Shown here: in pieces, positions 44,379 through 54,100 of the stretch
How the letters are laid out: the number at the start of each line of letters is the position of its first letter
Numbering within the stretch: the stretch's first letter is position 1
Source: Ensifer sp. PDNC004
Lineage (GTDB): Bacteria; Pseudomonadota; Alphaproteobacteria; Rhizobiales; Rhizobiaceae
Assembly (NCBI RefSeq): GCF_016919405.1
Contig: NZ_CP070353.1
Coordinates: forward strand, 2,418,001-2,482,000
DNA length: 64,000 nucleotides
Reading direction: 5' to 3'
The notes under the pieces: generated by a model
Told to the model about the DNA's origin: nothing
Seen by the model: only the letters and a program-made list of their open reading frames with translations
Databases searched by the model: none
Translations under genes and position numbers: made by a program

Positions 44379-45236
44379 ATGACGAACCACGACCTCGCCT
44401 CCCTGTCGCAGACGATCGAAGCCGCCTTTGAAGACCGCGATTCCGTCAACACCGGAACCCGCGGCGCGGTGCGCGATGCCGTCGAGACGGCGCTGAACCT
44501 GCTCGACAGCGGCAAGGTCCGCGTCGCCCAGCGCGGCGAAGACGGTAACTGGACGGTCAATCAGTGGCTGAAGAAGGCCGTGCTGCTCTCCTTCCGCCTC
44601 AACCCGATGGAAATCGTCAAGGGCGGCCCGGGCCAGTCGGTCTGGTGGGACAAGGTGCCCTCGAAGTTCGACGGCTGGAGCGTCAACGAGTTCGAGAAGG
44701 CCGGCTTCCGCGCCGTTCCGAACTGCGTCGTGCGCCGTTCGGCCTATATCGCCCCCAACGCCATCCTGATGCCCTCCTTCGTCAATCTCGGCGCCTATGT
44801 CGGCGAAGGCACGATGGTCGACACCTGGGCGACCGTCGGCTCCTGCGCCCAGATCGGCAAGAACGTGCACCTTTCCGGCGGCGTCGGCATCGGCGGCGTG
44901 CTGGAGCCGATGCAGGCCGGCCCGACGATCATCGAGGACAATTGCTTCATCGGCGCCCGCTCGGAAGTCGTCGAAGGCTGCATCGTGCGCGAAGGTTCCG
45001 TCCTCGGCATGGGCGTCTTCATCGGCAAGTCGACCAAGATCGTAGACCGCGCCACCGGCGAAGTGACCTATGGCGAAGTGCCGCCCTACTCGGTCGTCGT
45101 CGCGGGCTCGATGCCTTCGGGCTCGACCATGGGCAACGGCCAGCCGGCGCCGAACCTCTATTGCGCTGTCATCGTCAAGCGCGTCGACGAAAAGACCCGC
45201 TCGAAGACCGGCATCAACGAACTGCTTCGGGACTGA
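44379..45236 (+). CDS. dapD: 2,3,4,5-tetrahydropyridine-2,6-dicarboxylate N-succinyltransferase
   Basis: Succinylates tetrahydrodipicolinate in the succinylase branch of lysine and diaminopimelate synthesis, needed for peptidoglycan. The 285-residue protein has an N-terminal helical domain and a left-handed beta-helix of hexapeptide repeats from about residue 100 ([52 protein letters not shown]...). Sequence and length are typical. It is followed after 5 bp by a DUF805 gene; dapE, the later step, lies 10 kb away in the same direction. Confidence 0.97.
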   Translation: MTNHDLASLSQTIEAAFEDRDSVNTGTRGAVRDAVETALNLLDSGKVRVAQRGEDGNWTVNQWLKKAVLLSFRLNPMEIVKGGPGQSVWWDKVPSKFDGWSVNEFEKAGFRAVPNCVVRRSAYIAPNAILMPSFVNLGAYVGEGTMVDTWATVGSCAQIGKNVHLSGGVGIGGVLEPMQAGPTIIEDNCFIGARSEVVEGCIVREGSVLGMGVFIGKSTKIVDRATGEVTYGEVPPYSVVVAGSMPSGSTMGNGQPAPNLYCAVIVKRVDEKTRSKTGINELLRD

Positions 45237-45241
45237 TTGCG

Positions 45242-45625
45242 ATGACACCGGAGGGGCCGCAGCCGAGCATGACCTGGCTGTTCTTCAGCCCCTCCGGTCG
45301 CATCGGCCGCCTGCCCTTCTTTCTCTCCTGGCTGTTCTGGTTCCTGATCGGCGGCTTCATGGTCGCCCGGATGGTCGCCAACGAGGGCAACGAGACGGTG
45401 CTGGCGCTCTGGACGCTGGCATTCGTCGTCTCGAGCCTCGTCTCGCTACCCTCCATCGCGCTGCTGGCGATCAAGCGCCTGCACGACATCGGCTATCCCG
45501 GCCCGCTTTCCCTCACTCTATTTATCCCGGTCTTGAGCCCGGTCGTCTTCATCGCCCTTTGCCTCTGGCCGGGCGATCAGGGGCCCAACGAATTCGGCGC
45601 GCGCAGCGACGAACCCGGCCCCTGA
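45242..45625 (+). CDS. DUF805 membrane protein
   Basis: A 127-residue protein with three to four membrane helices and the DUF805 features: WLFFSPSGRIGRLPFFLSWLFWF at the start, IKRLHDIGYPGPLSL near residue 78 and CLWPGDQGPNEFG near the end. The family has no defined function. It starts 5 bp after dapD and is clearly in the same operon. Confidence 0.9.
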   Translation: MTPEGPQPSMTWLFFSPSGRIGRLPFFLSWLFWFLIGGFMVARMVANEGNETVLALWTLAFVVSSLVSLPSIALLAIKRLHDIGYPGPLSLTLFIPVLSPVVFIALCLWPGDQGPNEFGARSDEPGP

Positions 45626-45764
45626 AGCCTTCGCCCCTGTACAAGAACCGCGCGAGCGCGTATGTAGCGCGCCATGACAGGCCCGCGACGTGTTGGCCGC
45701 GGCAATTGGCGCCGAGACGATCCGTTCGTCCTGGGCTCTACGACCGATATCCGAAAGACAAGAT

Positions 45765-47735
45765 ATGACTGAATTCGAAGGGATCGCGCCTGCGATCGCC
45801 GAGGCGTTGGCAAAACGCGGTTACAACGAATTGACGCCGGTTCAACAGGCGATGCGCGATCCGGAACTCGCCGGCCGCGACGCCCTGGTTTCGGCGCAGA
45901 CCGGCTCCGGCAAGACCGTCGCCTTCGGCCTGGCGCTGGCGCCGACGCTGCTTGGCGACGAACGCCGCTTCGGGCATGCGGGTGCCCCCCTGGCGCTCGC
46001 AATTGCACCGACGCGCGAACTGGCGCTGCAGGTCAAGCGCGAGCTTGAATGGCTCTACGGTGAGACCGGCGCGACGATCGCTTCGTGCGTCGGCGGCATG
46101 GACATGCGCACCGAGAAGCGCACCCTGGAGCGCGGCGCCCACATCGTCGTCGGCACGCCCGGTCGCCTTTGCGACCACATCCGCCGCAACTCGCTCGACA
46201 TCTCCGCGCTGCGCGCCATCGTGCTCGACGAAGCCGACGAGATGCTCGACCTCGGCTTCCGCGAAGACCTCGAATTCATTCTCGAAGAGTCTCCGGATGA
46301 TCGTCGCACGCTGATGTTCTCGGCGACCGTGCCGAAGTCGATCGCGACGCTTGCCAAGAACTACCAGCGCGACGCCGTGCGCATCAGCACCGCTTCCGAA
46401 CAGAAGCAGCATGTCGACATCGAATACCGTGCGCTGACGGTTGCGCCGAACGACCGCGAAAACGCGATCATCAACGTGCTGCGCTACTACGAAGCCCGCA
46501 ACGCCATCGTCTTCTGTTCGACGCGTGCCGCCGTCAACCATCTGACCGCCCGCTTCAACAATCGCGGCTTCTCGGTGGTGGCGCTTTCGGGCGAGCTCAG
46601 CCAGAACGAACGCACCCATGCGCTGCAGGCCATGCGCGACGGCCGCGCCCGCGTCTGCATCGCCACCGACGTCGCTGCCCGCGGCATCGACCTTCCGGGC
46701 CTGGAACTGGTCATTCACGCCGACCTGCCCACCAACTCCGAGACGCTGCTTCACCGCAGCGGCCGCACCGGCCGCGCCGGCCAGAAGGGCGTCAGCGCCC
46801 TGATCGTTCCGGTCAACCAGCGCCGCAAGGCCGAGCGCCTGCTCGACGGCGGCCGGATCACCGCGACCTGGGCGCGCCCGCCATCGGCCGACGAGGTCAG
46901 CCAACGTGACGACGAGCGGCTGCTCGCCGATACGAGCTTTGCCGAGCCGATCCGCGAAGACGAGCAGGCGATCGTCGCAGCGCTGCTCGAGCGCCACGGC
47001 GCCGAGCAGATGGCCGCCGCCTTCGTACGCCAGTTCCGTTCAGGCCGGTCGGCTCCGGAAGACCTGATCGAGGTCGCCGTCGGCGCCAAGCCGCGCCGCG
47101 ACGAACGCGCGCCGCGCGAAGATCGTGGACCGCGCGAGGATTTCGGCGCCGAGCGCGCGGATTTCAGCGACGGCAGCTGGTTCTCGCTGTCCGTCGGCCG
47201 CAAGCAGAGTGCCGAGCCGCGCTGGCTGATCCCGATGCTCTGCCGTCACGGCAAGCTGACCAAGCGCGACATCGGTGCGATCCGCATGCAGCAGGAAGAA
47301 ACCTTCGTCGAAATGACCGCCGAGGGTGCCGAACGGTTCCTGTCGGCGATCGGCAAGGACAAGATGCTGGAAAAAGGCATCCGCGTGAAGCCGCTCGCCG
47401 GCGCGCCGGATCTCTCGCAGCAACGGCAGGAAAAGCCGAGCTTCTCCAGGGACAAGCCGAATTTCTCCAAGGACAAGGCGGGCTTCGGCAAGAAGCGCCC
47501 CTATTCTGACGACACGGCCCGTGGCGACGACCGCGGCGACTTCAAGCCGAAGCGCAAGTTCGACAAGAAGCCCGGTTATTCCGAAGGGCCGGCCTATACC
47601 GAGGACCGGCCGCCGGCAAAGGCCGCCGACAAGCCCTGGGCCAACAAGAAGAAGGGCAAGCCGGACGCGGGCAAGGACGGTGGCTTCAAGCCCAAGACCA
47701 AGCCCAAGGGCAATGCCAAGAACCGCCAGGGCTGA
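45765..47735 (+). CDS. DEAD-box ATP-dependent RNA helicase (DeaD/CsdA-like)
   Basis: A 656-residue RNA helicase. Helicase motifs in order: Q-motif near residue 22, AQTGSGKT near 45, PTRELALQV, GTPGRL, DEADEML near 155, SAT near 190, CSTRAAVNHL, ATDVAARGIDLP near 300 and HRSGRTGRAG near 330. A DbpA-type RNA-binding domain lies at about 470-550 (WFSLSVGRKQSAEPRWLIPMLCRHG). The tail of about 100 residues is low-complexity, rich in Lys, Asp, Gly and Pro with repeats such as FSRDKPNFSKDKAGF. It acts in RNA remodelling, ribosome assembly or cold adaptation. Confidence 0.93.
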   Translation: MTEFEGIAPAIAEALAKRGYNELTPVQQAMRDPELAGRDALVSAQTGSGKTVAFGLALAPTLLGDERRFGHAGAPLALAIAPTRELALQVKRELEWLYGETGATIASCVGGMDMRTEKRTLERGAHIVVGTPGRLCDHIRRNSLDISALRAIVLDEADEMLDLGFREDLEFILEESPDDRRTLMFSATVPKSIATLAKNYQRDAVRISTASEQKQHVDIEYRALTVAPNDRENAIINVLRYYEARNAIVFCSTRAAVNHLTARFNNRGFSVVALSGELSQNERTHALQAMRDGRARVCIATDVAARGIDLPGLELVIHADLPTNSETLLHRSGRTGRAGQKGVSALIVPVNQRRKAERLLDGGRITATWARPPSADEVSQRDDERLLADTSFAEPIREDEQAIVAALLERHGAEQMAAAFVRQFRSGRSAPEDLIEVAVGAKPRRDERAPREDRGPREDFGAERADFSDGSWFSLSVGRKQSAEPRWLIPMLCRHGKLTKRDIGAIRMQQEETFVEMTAEGAERFLSAIGKDKMLEKGIRVKPLAGAPDLSQQRQEKPSFSRDKPNFSKDKAGFGKKRPYSDDTARGDDRGDFKPKRKFDKKPGYSEGPAYTEDRPPAKAADKPWANKKKGKPDAGKDGGFKPKTKPKGNAKNRQG

Positions 47736-47767
47736 GCCCGGCGACGGCAACTCCAAAGCCAATCAAG

Positions 47768-47800
47768 AAGGCGCTGCGATCGGATCGCGGCGCCTTTTTT
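47768..47800 (+). terminator. Terminator after the RNA helicase gene
   Basis: Twelve-pair stem AAGGCGCTGCGA/TCGCGGCGCCTT with a TCGGA loop, ending in a run of six T's. Confidence 0.93.
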
Positions 47801-47895
47801 ATTACGCCGAAGACCGGGAAAGGCGTCTCGGCACCAGCGCACGACGCTCAGCACAACGCGGATCATGCACGGCATCGAGCCAGCGCGCGTGATGG

Positions 47896-48807
47896 TCAGG
47901 CGGCGTCGAGTTGCGACTGGGCGACGATCTTGACCACCCAATCGGCGAAGACACGCAGGCGGCTGCTGAGGTGCCGGTTCGGCGGATAGACGAGATAGAT
48001 CGGCATGGGCTCGACCTCCCAATCCTCCAGCACCGGCCGCATGGCACCGGTCTCGAGGTCGTCCCGCACCATGAAACGCGGCGCCTGGATGACGCCGAGG
48101 CCGGCGCGCGCCGCCGCAAGATAGGTGGTGGCCTCGTTCGCCGCCACGGCGTAGCGACCGTTCACCTCGATCTCCTCGTTGCCGCGCTTGAAATAGAACG
48201 GCAACTGCTGCCCGGTCTGCGGCCGGAAATAGCCGACGACATAGCAGTTCTTCGAGAGATCAGAGGGGTGCTGCGGGACCGCGTGGCGCGAGAGATAGTC
48301 GGGGGCTGCGCAGGCGACGAAACTCATCTCGGTGATGCGGCGCGCGATCAAGGACTGGTCGGTGAGCGCGCCGACACGAATGGCGCAGTCGACATTCTCC
48401 GCCACATAGTCGACCGTCCGGTCGGAGACCCCAAGATCGATCTGGATGTCGGGGTAGCGCTTGTGGAACTCCGGCAGGGCCGGAATGACGATCAGGTTGG
48501 CGATCGCGCTGGCCATCTCCACCCTGAGCCGTCCCTTCGGCAGGGTCTGGGCGCTCGAAAGACTGCCGTCGAGTTCGTCGAGGTCGGTCAAAAGGCGGGC
48601 AGCGCGTTCGTAGTAGAGCGCGCCATCGGGCGTCACCAGCACCCGGCGGGTGGTGCGGTTCAGAAGTTTTGTGCGCAGATGCGCCTCCAATCCCTGGATA
48701 AGATTGGTCAATGTCGCCTTGGGCATATTCAGCGAAGCGGAAGCGCGGGTGAAATTTCCGGTTTCGACGACCCGGAGAAACGCGCGCATGGCCGTGAGCT
48801 GGTCCAT
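47896..48807 (-). CDS. LysR-family transcriptional regulator
   Basis: A 303-residue LysR regulator. The N-terminal winged HTH is [55 protein letters not shown], and the effector-binding domain starts near residue 88. Start at 48807 is ATG; an in-frame TTG two codons upstream was rejected. It is divergent from the degenerate hydrolase and RND efflux genes and is their best candidate regulator. The shared 140-bp gap contains an inverted repeat that could be its operator. Confidence 0.93.
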   Translation of the reverse strand: MDQLTAMRAFLRVVETGNFTRASASLNMPKATLTNLIQGLEAHLRTKLLNRTTRRVLVTPDGALYYERAARLLTDLDELDGSLSSAQTLPKGRLRVEMASAIANLIVIPALPEFHKRYPDIQIDLGVSDRTVDYVAENVDCAIRVGALTDQSLIARRITEMSFVACAAPDYLSRHAVPQHPSDLSKNCYVVGYFRPQTGQQLPFYFKRGNEEIEVNGRYAVAANEATTYLAAARAGLGVIQAPRFMVRDDLETGAMRPVLEDWEVEPMPIYLVYPPNRHLSSRLRVFADWVVKIVAQSQLDAA

Positions 48808-48836
48808 TTTCAAGAGCCGTAATTGTTCGAGAATAC

Positions 48837-48867
48837 GAATAGTGTAATCAGATTGAAAAGACTATTC
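48837..48867. promoter_or_regulatory. Inverted repeat in the LysR/hydrolase divergent promoter region
   Basis: GAATAGT (48837-48843) and ACTATTC (48861-48867) flank 17 bp in an AT-rich segment 30 bp from the LysR start. A further GCTATTC occurs at 48883-48889. LysR proteins bind as tetramers to spaced dyads here; assignment is positional inference. Confidence 0.5.
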
Positions 48868-48947
48868 CAGACAGAAGACAATGCTATTCTCCCATCGTGG
48901 CGTTATGTCGCCACATGTGGGTTTGGCTCGGGCCGAAGGCAAGAGAG

Positions 48948-49772
48948 ATGGGCGAACAGTTCAAAGTGGAGACGATGCAGACGGGCCAAGGCTCGTGCAC
49001 GGCACGCGTCTACCGCGGCGAGACCCTGCTCAATCCGCCGCCGATCGTGCTGCACCTGCATGGCGGCTCCTTCGTCGGCGGAACGATCGCCGCCGGCGAG
49101 CGCGTCGCCGAGGCACTCGCGGCAGCCGGAGCGGTGGTGATCTCTCCGGAATATTCCGCGGCCTGCCTCAATCCCTTTCCCGCGGCGCTCGACGTCGCCT
49201 ATGCCATGCTGTCGTCGATGCGCGCGCGCTGCCCCCAGTTCGCACACAAGAAGTCGTCGCTGTTCGTGGCCGGCGAAGAGGCTGGCGGCAATGTCGCCGC
49301 CGGGGCCGCGCTGATGGCGCGAGACCAGTATCTGACCGATCTCAAGGGCCAGATCCTGCTGTCGCCGATGCTGGATCCGTGTCTGGCAACGGCATCGTTC
49401 CGGCAATATTGTCCCCAGTCCTCGGCGCAATCGATCGCCGACGGCTGGCAGCGTTATCTCGGCCAGAACGGTGGCTTCACCCACCCTTACGCCGCGCCGG
49501 CTCACTGTACGCGGCTTGCCGGCCTCGTGCCTTCGCTGATCGTGACCAGCGAGCAGTGTCCGATGCGAGACGAGGCTCAAGCCTACGCCGAGCGCCTGCG
49601 CAAGGCGGGCGTGGCGGTGGAGTCCCACGTGCTGCCGGGACGCGCCGGATGGTTGCCGCAGAACGCGGATACCGGCGAAAGCTGGTCGGCACAGCAGAAA
49701 GAAATTACCGGCATCTTCGCCCGCTTCTTCCAGAAGGCGGGGGCAAAGCCGGCGGAAATGACGGTGCGTTAG
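48948..49772 (+). CDS. Alpha/beta-hydrolase fold protein lacking the catalytic triad
   Basis: A protein of about 274 residues with the hormone-sensitive-lipase-like fold: oxyanion-hole HLHGGSFVGG at residues 36-45, ISPEYS near 65 and the nucleophile elbow at 109-114. The elbow reads GEEAGG where active enzymes have GDSAGG, so the nucleophile Ser is Glu111. The acid position in EQCPMRDEA is Cys204 in place of Asp, and the histidine position falls in LPGRAGWLP with no His. All triad residues are therefore lost; a binding or regulatory role is more likely than hydrolysis. Start could also be GTG 48897 or ATG 48915. It lies 80 bp before the RND adaptor gene, likely co-transcribed. Confidence 0.78.
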   Translation: MGEQFKVETMQTGQGSCTARVYRGETLLNPPPIVLHLHGGSFVGGTIAAGERVAEALAAAGAVVISPEYSAACLNPFPAALDVAYAMLSSMRARCPQFAHKKSSLFVAGEEAGGNVAAGAALMARDQYLTDLKGQILLSPMLDPCLATASFRQYCPQSSAQSIADGWQRYLGQNGGFTHPYAAPAHCTRLAGLVPSLIVTSEQCPMRDEAQAYAERLRKAGVAVESHVLPGRAGWLPQNADTGESWSAQQKEITGIFARFFQKAGAKPAEMTVR

Positions 49773-49851
49773 GCGGGGCCGCTCCGAGGCTCATTCCCCG
49801 ATCTGGCATCGAACGCAAAGCGCCGGCTCCCAACCGGCAAGGAGAGAAAAG

Positions 49852-51054
49852 ATGACATCGACAGTGACCCGCCGGGCCCTCTGGGGCGCCGGCCTGAGTA
49901 TCCTTTTGTCTGTCGGCGGCGGCGCTGCCGTCATGTTCGGCCTGCCGCAGCATTTCGAGGCCGACGCCGCGACCGATGCGTCCGCCGCTGCACCCCCGGC
50001 CGTGCCGGTCTCGGTGGCGCGGGCGCAGTCCAAGCGCATCACCACCTGGGAGGAATTCTCCGGGCGTCTGGAAGCGATCGAGCGCGTCGAAGTTCGCCCG
50101 CGCGTCGGCGGCGCCATCCTCAAGGCGCACTTCCGCGAAGGCGCGCTGGTCAAGCAGGGTGACCTGCTGGTGACGATCGATCCCGAGCCCTATGCCGCCG
50201 CCGTCGAGCGGGCGAAGGCCCAGGTCGAGGCTGCCGAAGCGCGTGTGTCGCTCGCCAAGATCGAACTCGAGCGCGGCCGCAAGCTGGTGACCACCAGCGC
50301 CGTGCCGCAGAGCAGCGTCGACCAGCGCGCCAGCGCCTATGACGAAGCCCAGGCCGAGGTGCGCTCGGCCAAGGCGGCGCTGCGCACGGCCGAACTCGAC
50401 CTGCAATACACCGAGGTCCGTGCGCCGATCTCCGGCCGCGTCGGCCGGCTCGACGTCACCGCCGGCAACCTCGTTGCTGCCGGCTCGGCTTCGCCGGTGC
50501 TGACGACGCTCGTCTCCGTCGATCCGATCTATGCGAGCTTCAACGCCAGCGAAGAAGTGGTCACCACCGCTCTTGCCCGGCTCGCGGCGTCGGCCGGCGG
50601 CAACGCGATCGAGCGCCTGCCGGTCCAGGTCGGCACCGCCGCCGACGACGGCACGCCGATCTTGGGCCATATCCAGCTCATCAACAACGAGGTGGATGCG
50701 GCAACCGGCACGATCCGCGTGCGCGCGGCGCTTGAAAACGCCGACGGCCGGCTGATCCCCGGACAGTTCGTCCGCATCCGCATCGGCGAGCCGGACCCCG
50801 AGGAAAAGCTTGTGATCAGCGACCGCGCCATCGGCTCCGACCAGGACAAGAAGTTCGTCTTCGTCGTCGGCACCGACAACAAGGTCGAGTATCGCCAGGT
50901 GAAGCTGGGGCCGAATTCCGACGGCCTGCGCATCGTCGAAAGCGGCCTGAAGTCCGGCGAGAACATCGTCGTCAACGGCCTGCAGCGGGTTCGCCCGGGC
51001 GTCCTCGTGGCACCGCAGCAGGTCGAGGAAACGACCGCTTCGATCGCCAAGTAA
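49852..51054 (+). CDS. RND efflux periplasmic adaptor (membrane fusion) protein
   Basis: A 400-residue AcrA-type adaptor. It has an N-terminal membrane or signal segment (residues 8-32), then a biotinyl-lipoyl/hairpin region: VEVRPRVGGAILKAHFREGALVKQGDLLVTIDPEPY near 80-115, a coiled hairpin to about 180, and LQYTEVRAPISGRVGRLDVTAGNLV near 185. The beta-barrel and membrane-proximal domains run to the end. No lipobox cysteine is seen, so it is anchored by its helix. AAGGAGAG precedes the start. It pairs with the permease gene 128 bp downstream; no outer-membrane channel gene is present. Confidence 0.94.
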   Translation: MTSTVTRRALWGAGLSILLSVGGGAAVMFGLPQHFEADAATDASAAAPPAVPVSVARAQSKRITTWEEFSGRLEAIERVEVRPRVGGAILKAHFREGALVKQGDLLVTIDPEPYAAAVERAKAQVEAAEARVSLAKIELERGRKLVTTSAVPQSSVDQRASAYDEAQAEVRSAKAALRTAELDLQYTEVRAPISGRVGRLDVTAGNLVAAGSASPVLTTLVSVDPIYASFNASEEVVTTALARLAASAGGNAIERLPVQVGTAADDGTPILGHIQLINNEVDAATGTIRVRAALENADGRLIPGQFVRIRIGEPDPEEKLVISDRAIGSDQDKKFVFVVGTDNKVEYRQVKLGPNSDGLRIVESGLKSGENIVVNGLQRVRPGVLVAPQQVEETTASIAK

Positions 51055-51060
51055 TCCCGG

Positions 51061-51142
51061 CGCCTCTTCGCCCGGTGTGAAGAGGCTCCTGCCTAAGCAT
51101 CACTCTGCAGACATGGCTGCGCGGCGAGCTTTTTCGCCGCGC
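51061..51142 (+). repeat. Hairpin plus conserved flank, copy 2, and a second hairpin between the RND genes
   Basis: Hairpin CCTCTTC/GAAGAGG with loop GCCCGGTGT, then GAGGCTCCTGCCTA (51082-51095), identical to 43044-43057. A second stem GCGCGGCG/CGCCGCGC (51119-51142) encloses AGCTTTTT. The pair sits between adaptor and permease cistrons and could tune their ratio. Confidence 0.6.
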
Positions 51143-51182
51143 CCGCCGGAGGTCTGCCCGAACGCATCCCAAGGGGGATACC

Positions 51183-54100
51183 ATGAACTTCTCACGCTTC
51201 TTCGTCGACCGCCCGGTCTTCGCGGGCGTCTTGTCGGTCCTGATCTTCGTGGCCGGCCTGATCGGCATGACCGGTCTGCCGATCTCCGAATATCCCGAAG
51301 TCGTCCCGCCGCAGATCGTCGTGCGCGCGCAATATCCGGGCGCCAACCCGGCGGTCATCGCCGAAACGGTGGCGACACCGCTTGAAGAGCAGATCAACGG
51401 CGTCGAAGACATGCTCTACATGCAGAGCCAGGCAACCGCCGACGGCCTGATGACGCTGACCGTCACCTTCGCCCTCGGCACAGACCCGGACCAGGCGCAA
51501 CAGCTCGTGCAGAACCGCGTCTCGCAGGCCGAGCCGCGGCTGCCTGAGGAAGTACGCCGCCTCGGCGTCACCACGGTCAAGAGCTCGCCCGACCTGACCA
51601 TGGTCGTGCACCTGCTTTCGCCCAACGGCCAGTACGACATCAACTACCTGCGCAACTACGGTGTGCTCAACGTCAAGGATCGGCTGGCACGCATCGAAGG
51701 TGTCGGCCAGGTGCAGATCTTCGGCGGCGGCGACTATTCGATGCGCATCTGGATCGACCCGCAGAAGGCAGCCGAGCGCGGCTTGGCCGCCGGCGATATC
51801 GCCAATGCAGTGCGCGGCCAGAACGTTCAGGCGGCAGCCGGCGTTATCGGCGCCTCGCCGTCCGTCCCCGGTCTCGACCTGCAGCTTTCCGTCAACGCGC
51901 AAGGGCGCCTGCAGACGCCCGAGGATTTCGAGAACATCGTCGTCAAGTCCGGCGCCCAGGGCGAAGTGACCCGCCTCGGTGACGTCGCCCGCGTCGAAAT
52001 GGGTGCCTCCGACTATTCGCTGCGTTCGTTGCTCGACAACAAGCCGGCCGTCGGCATGGCCGTCTTCCAGGCGCCTGGATCGAACGCGATCCAGATTTCC
52101 GACGACGTCCGCGAGGCGATGGCCGAGATGAAGCTCACCATGCCTGCGGGCGTCGACTACGGCATCGTCTACGACACCACGCAGTTCGTGCGCGCCTCGA
52201 TCGAATCGGTCGTCGACACGCTGCTCGAAGCGATCGCGCTCGTCGTGCTCGTCGTCATCATCTTCCTGCAGACCTGGCGCGCCTCGATCATCCCGCTCGT
52301 CGCCGTGCCGGTCTCGATCGTCGGCACCTTCGCGGTCATGTACGTCTTCGGCTTCTCGATCAACGCGCTCAGTCTCTTCGGCCTGGTGCTCGCGATCGGC
52401 ATCGTCGTCGACGACGCGATCGTCGTGGTGGAGAACGTCGAACGCAACATCGAGCAGGGCCTGTCGCCGGTCCAGGCGACCTATCGCGCCATGCAGGAAG
52501 TCTCGGGCCCGATCATCGCGATCGCGCTGGTGCTTGTCGCCGTGTTCGTGCCGCTTGCCTTCATCACCGGCCTCACCGGCCAGTTCTACCGCCAGTTCGC
52601 GCTGACGATCGCCATCTCGACCGTCATTTCGGCGCTCAATTCGTTGACGCTTTCCCCGGCACTGGCCGCCCTTCTCTTGAAGGACCACCACGCGCCAAAG
52701 GACTGGCTGACGCGGGTGATGGACAGGCTCTTCGGCTGGTTCTTCCGTGGCTTCAACCGCTTCTTCGGTGCAAGCTCGGAAGCCTATGGCCGCGGCGTCG
52801 GGCGGATCCTGACCCGCAAGTCGCTGATCATGGTCGTCTATGTGGTGCTTCTCGGCGTCACCTTCACGCTGTTCCGCGCGGTCCCCGGCGGCTTCGTGCC
52901 GGCGCAGGACAAGCAGTACCTGATCGGCTTTGCCCAGCTTCCGGACGCAGCCACGCTCGACCGCTCGGAAGACGTAATCAAGCGCATGAGCGAAATCGCG
53001 CTCAAGCATCCGGGCGTCGAAAACGCCATCGCCTTCCCTGGCCTGTCGATCAACGGCTTCACCAACTCGTCGAACTCCGGCATCGTCTTCGTCGCCCTCA
53101 AGCCTTTCGAGGAACGCAAGACGCCCGAGCTGTCGGGCGGCGCGATCGCCATGCAGCTCAACCAGGAATTCGGCGTCATCCAGGATGCCTTCATCGCCAT
53201 GTTCCCGCCGCCGCCCGTCCAGGGTCTCGGCACTACAGGCGGCTTCAAGCTGCAGCTCGAGGACAAGAACGGCCTCGGCTACCAGGCGCTCGACGAGGCG
53301 GCCAAGGCCTTCCTCGCCAAGGCCTACCAGGCACCGGAATTGGCCGGGCTCTATTCGAGCTACCAGATCAACGTGCCGCAACTCTATGCCGACCTTGACC
53401 GCGTGAAGGCGCGCCAGCTCGGCGTGGCCGTCACCGACGTCTTCGAGACGCTGCAGATCTACCTCGGCTCGCTCTACGTCAACGACTTCAACGCCTTCGG
53501 CCGCACCTACAGCGTGCGCATCCAGGCGGATGCCAACTACCGCAGCCATGCCGACGACATCGGCAAGCTGAAGGTGCGTTCGCAGTCCGGCGAGATGATC
53601 CCGCTGTCGGCGCTTCTGAAGGTCGAGCAGACGGTGGGTGCCGAACGGGCAATCCGCTACAACGGCTTCCTGTCGGCCGACATCAACGGCGGCCCGGCAC
53701 CGGGCTTCTCGTCCGGCCAGGCGCAGGCTGCCATCGAGCGCATCGCTGCTGAAACCCTGCCGCCGGGCATCGGCTACGAATGGACGGACCTGACCTACCA
53801 GCAGATCCTTGCCGGCAACTCCGGCATCCTGGTCTTCCCGCTGGCGCTGCTGCTCGTCTACCTCGTGCTGGCTGCCCAGTATGAAAGCCTGACTCTGCCG
53901 ATCGCGATCATCCTGATCGTGCCGATGGGCATCATGGCGGCGCTGGTGGGCGTCTGGCTGACCGGAGGCGACAACAACGTCTTCACCCAGATCGGTCTGA
54001 TCGTCCTGGTCGGGCTATCGGCGAAGAACGCCATCCTGATCGTCGAGTTCGCCCGCGAACTGGAACTGTCGGGCAGCACGCCGGTCAAGGCGGCGATCGA

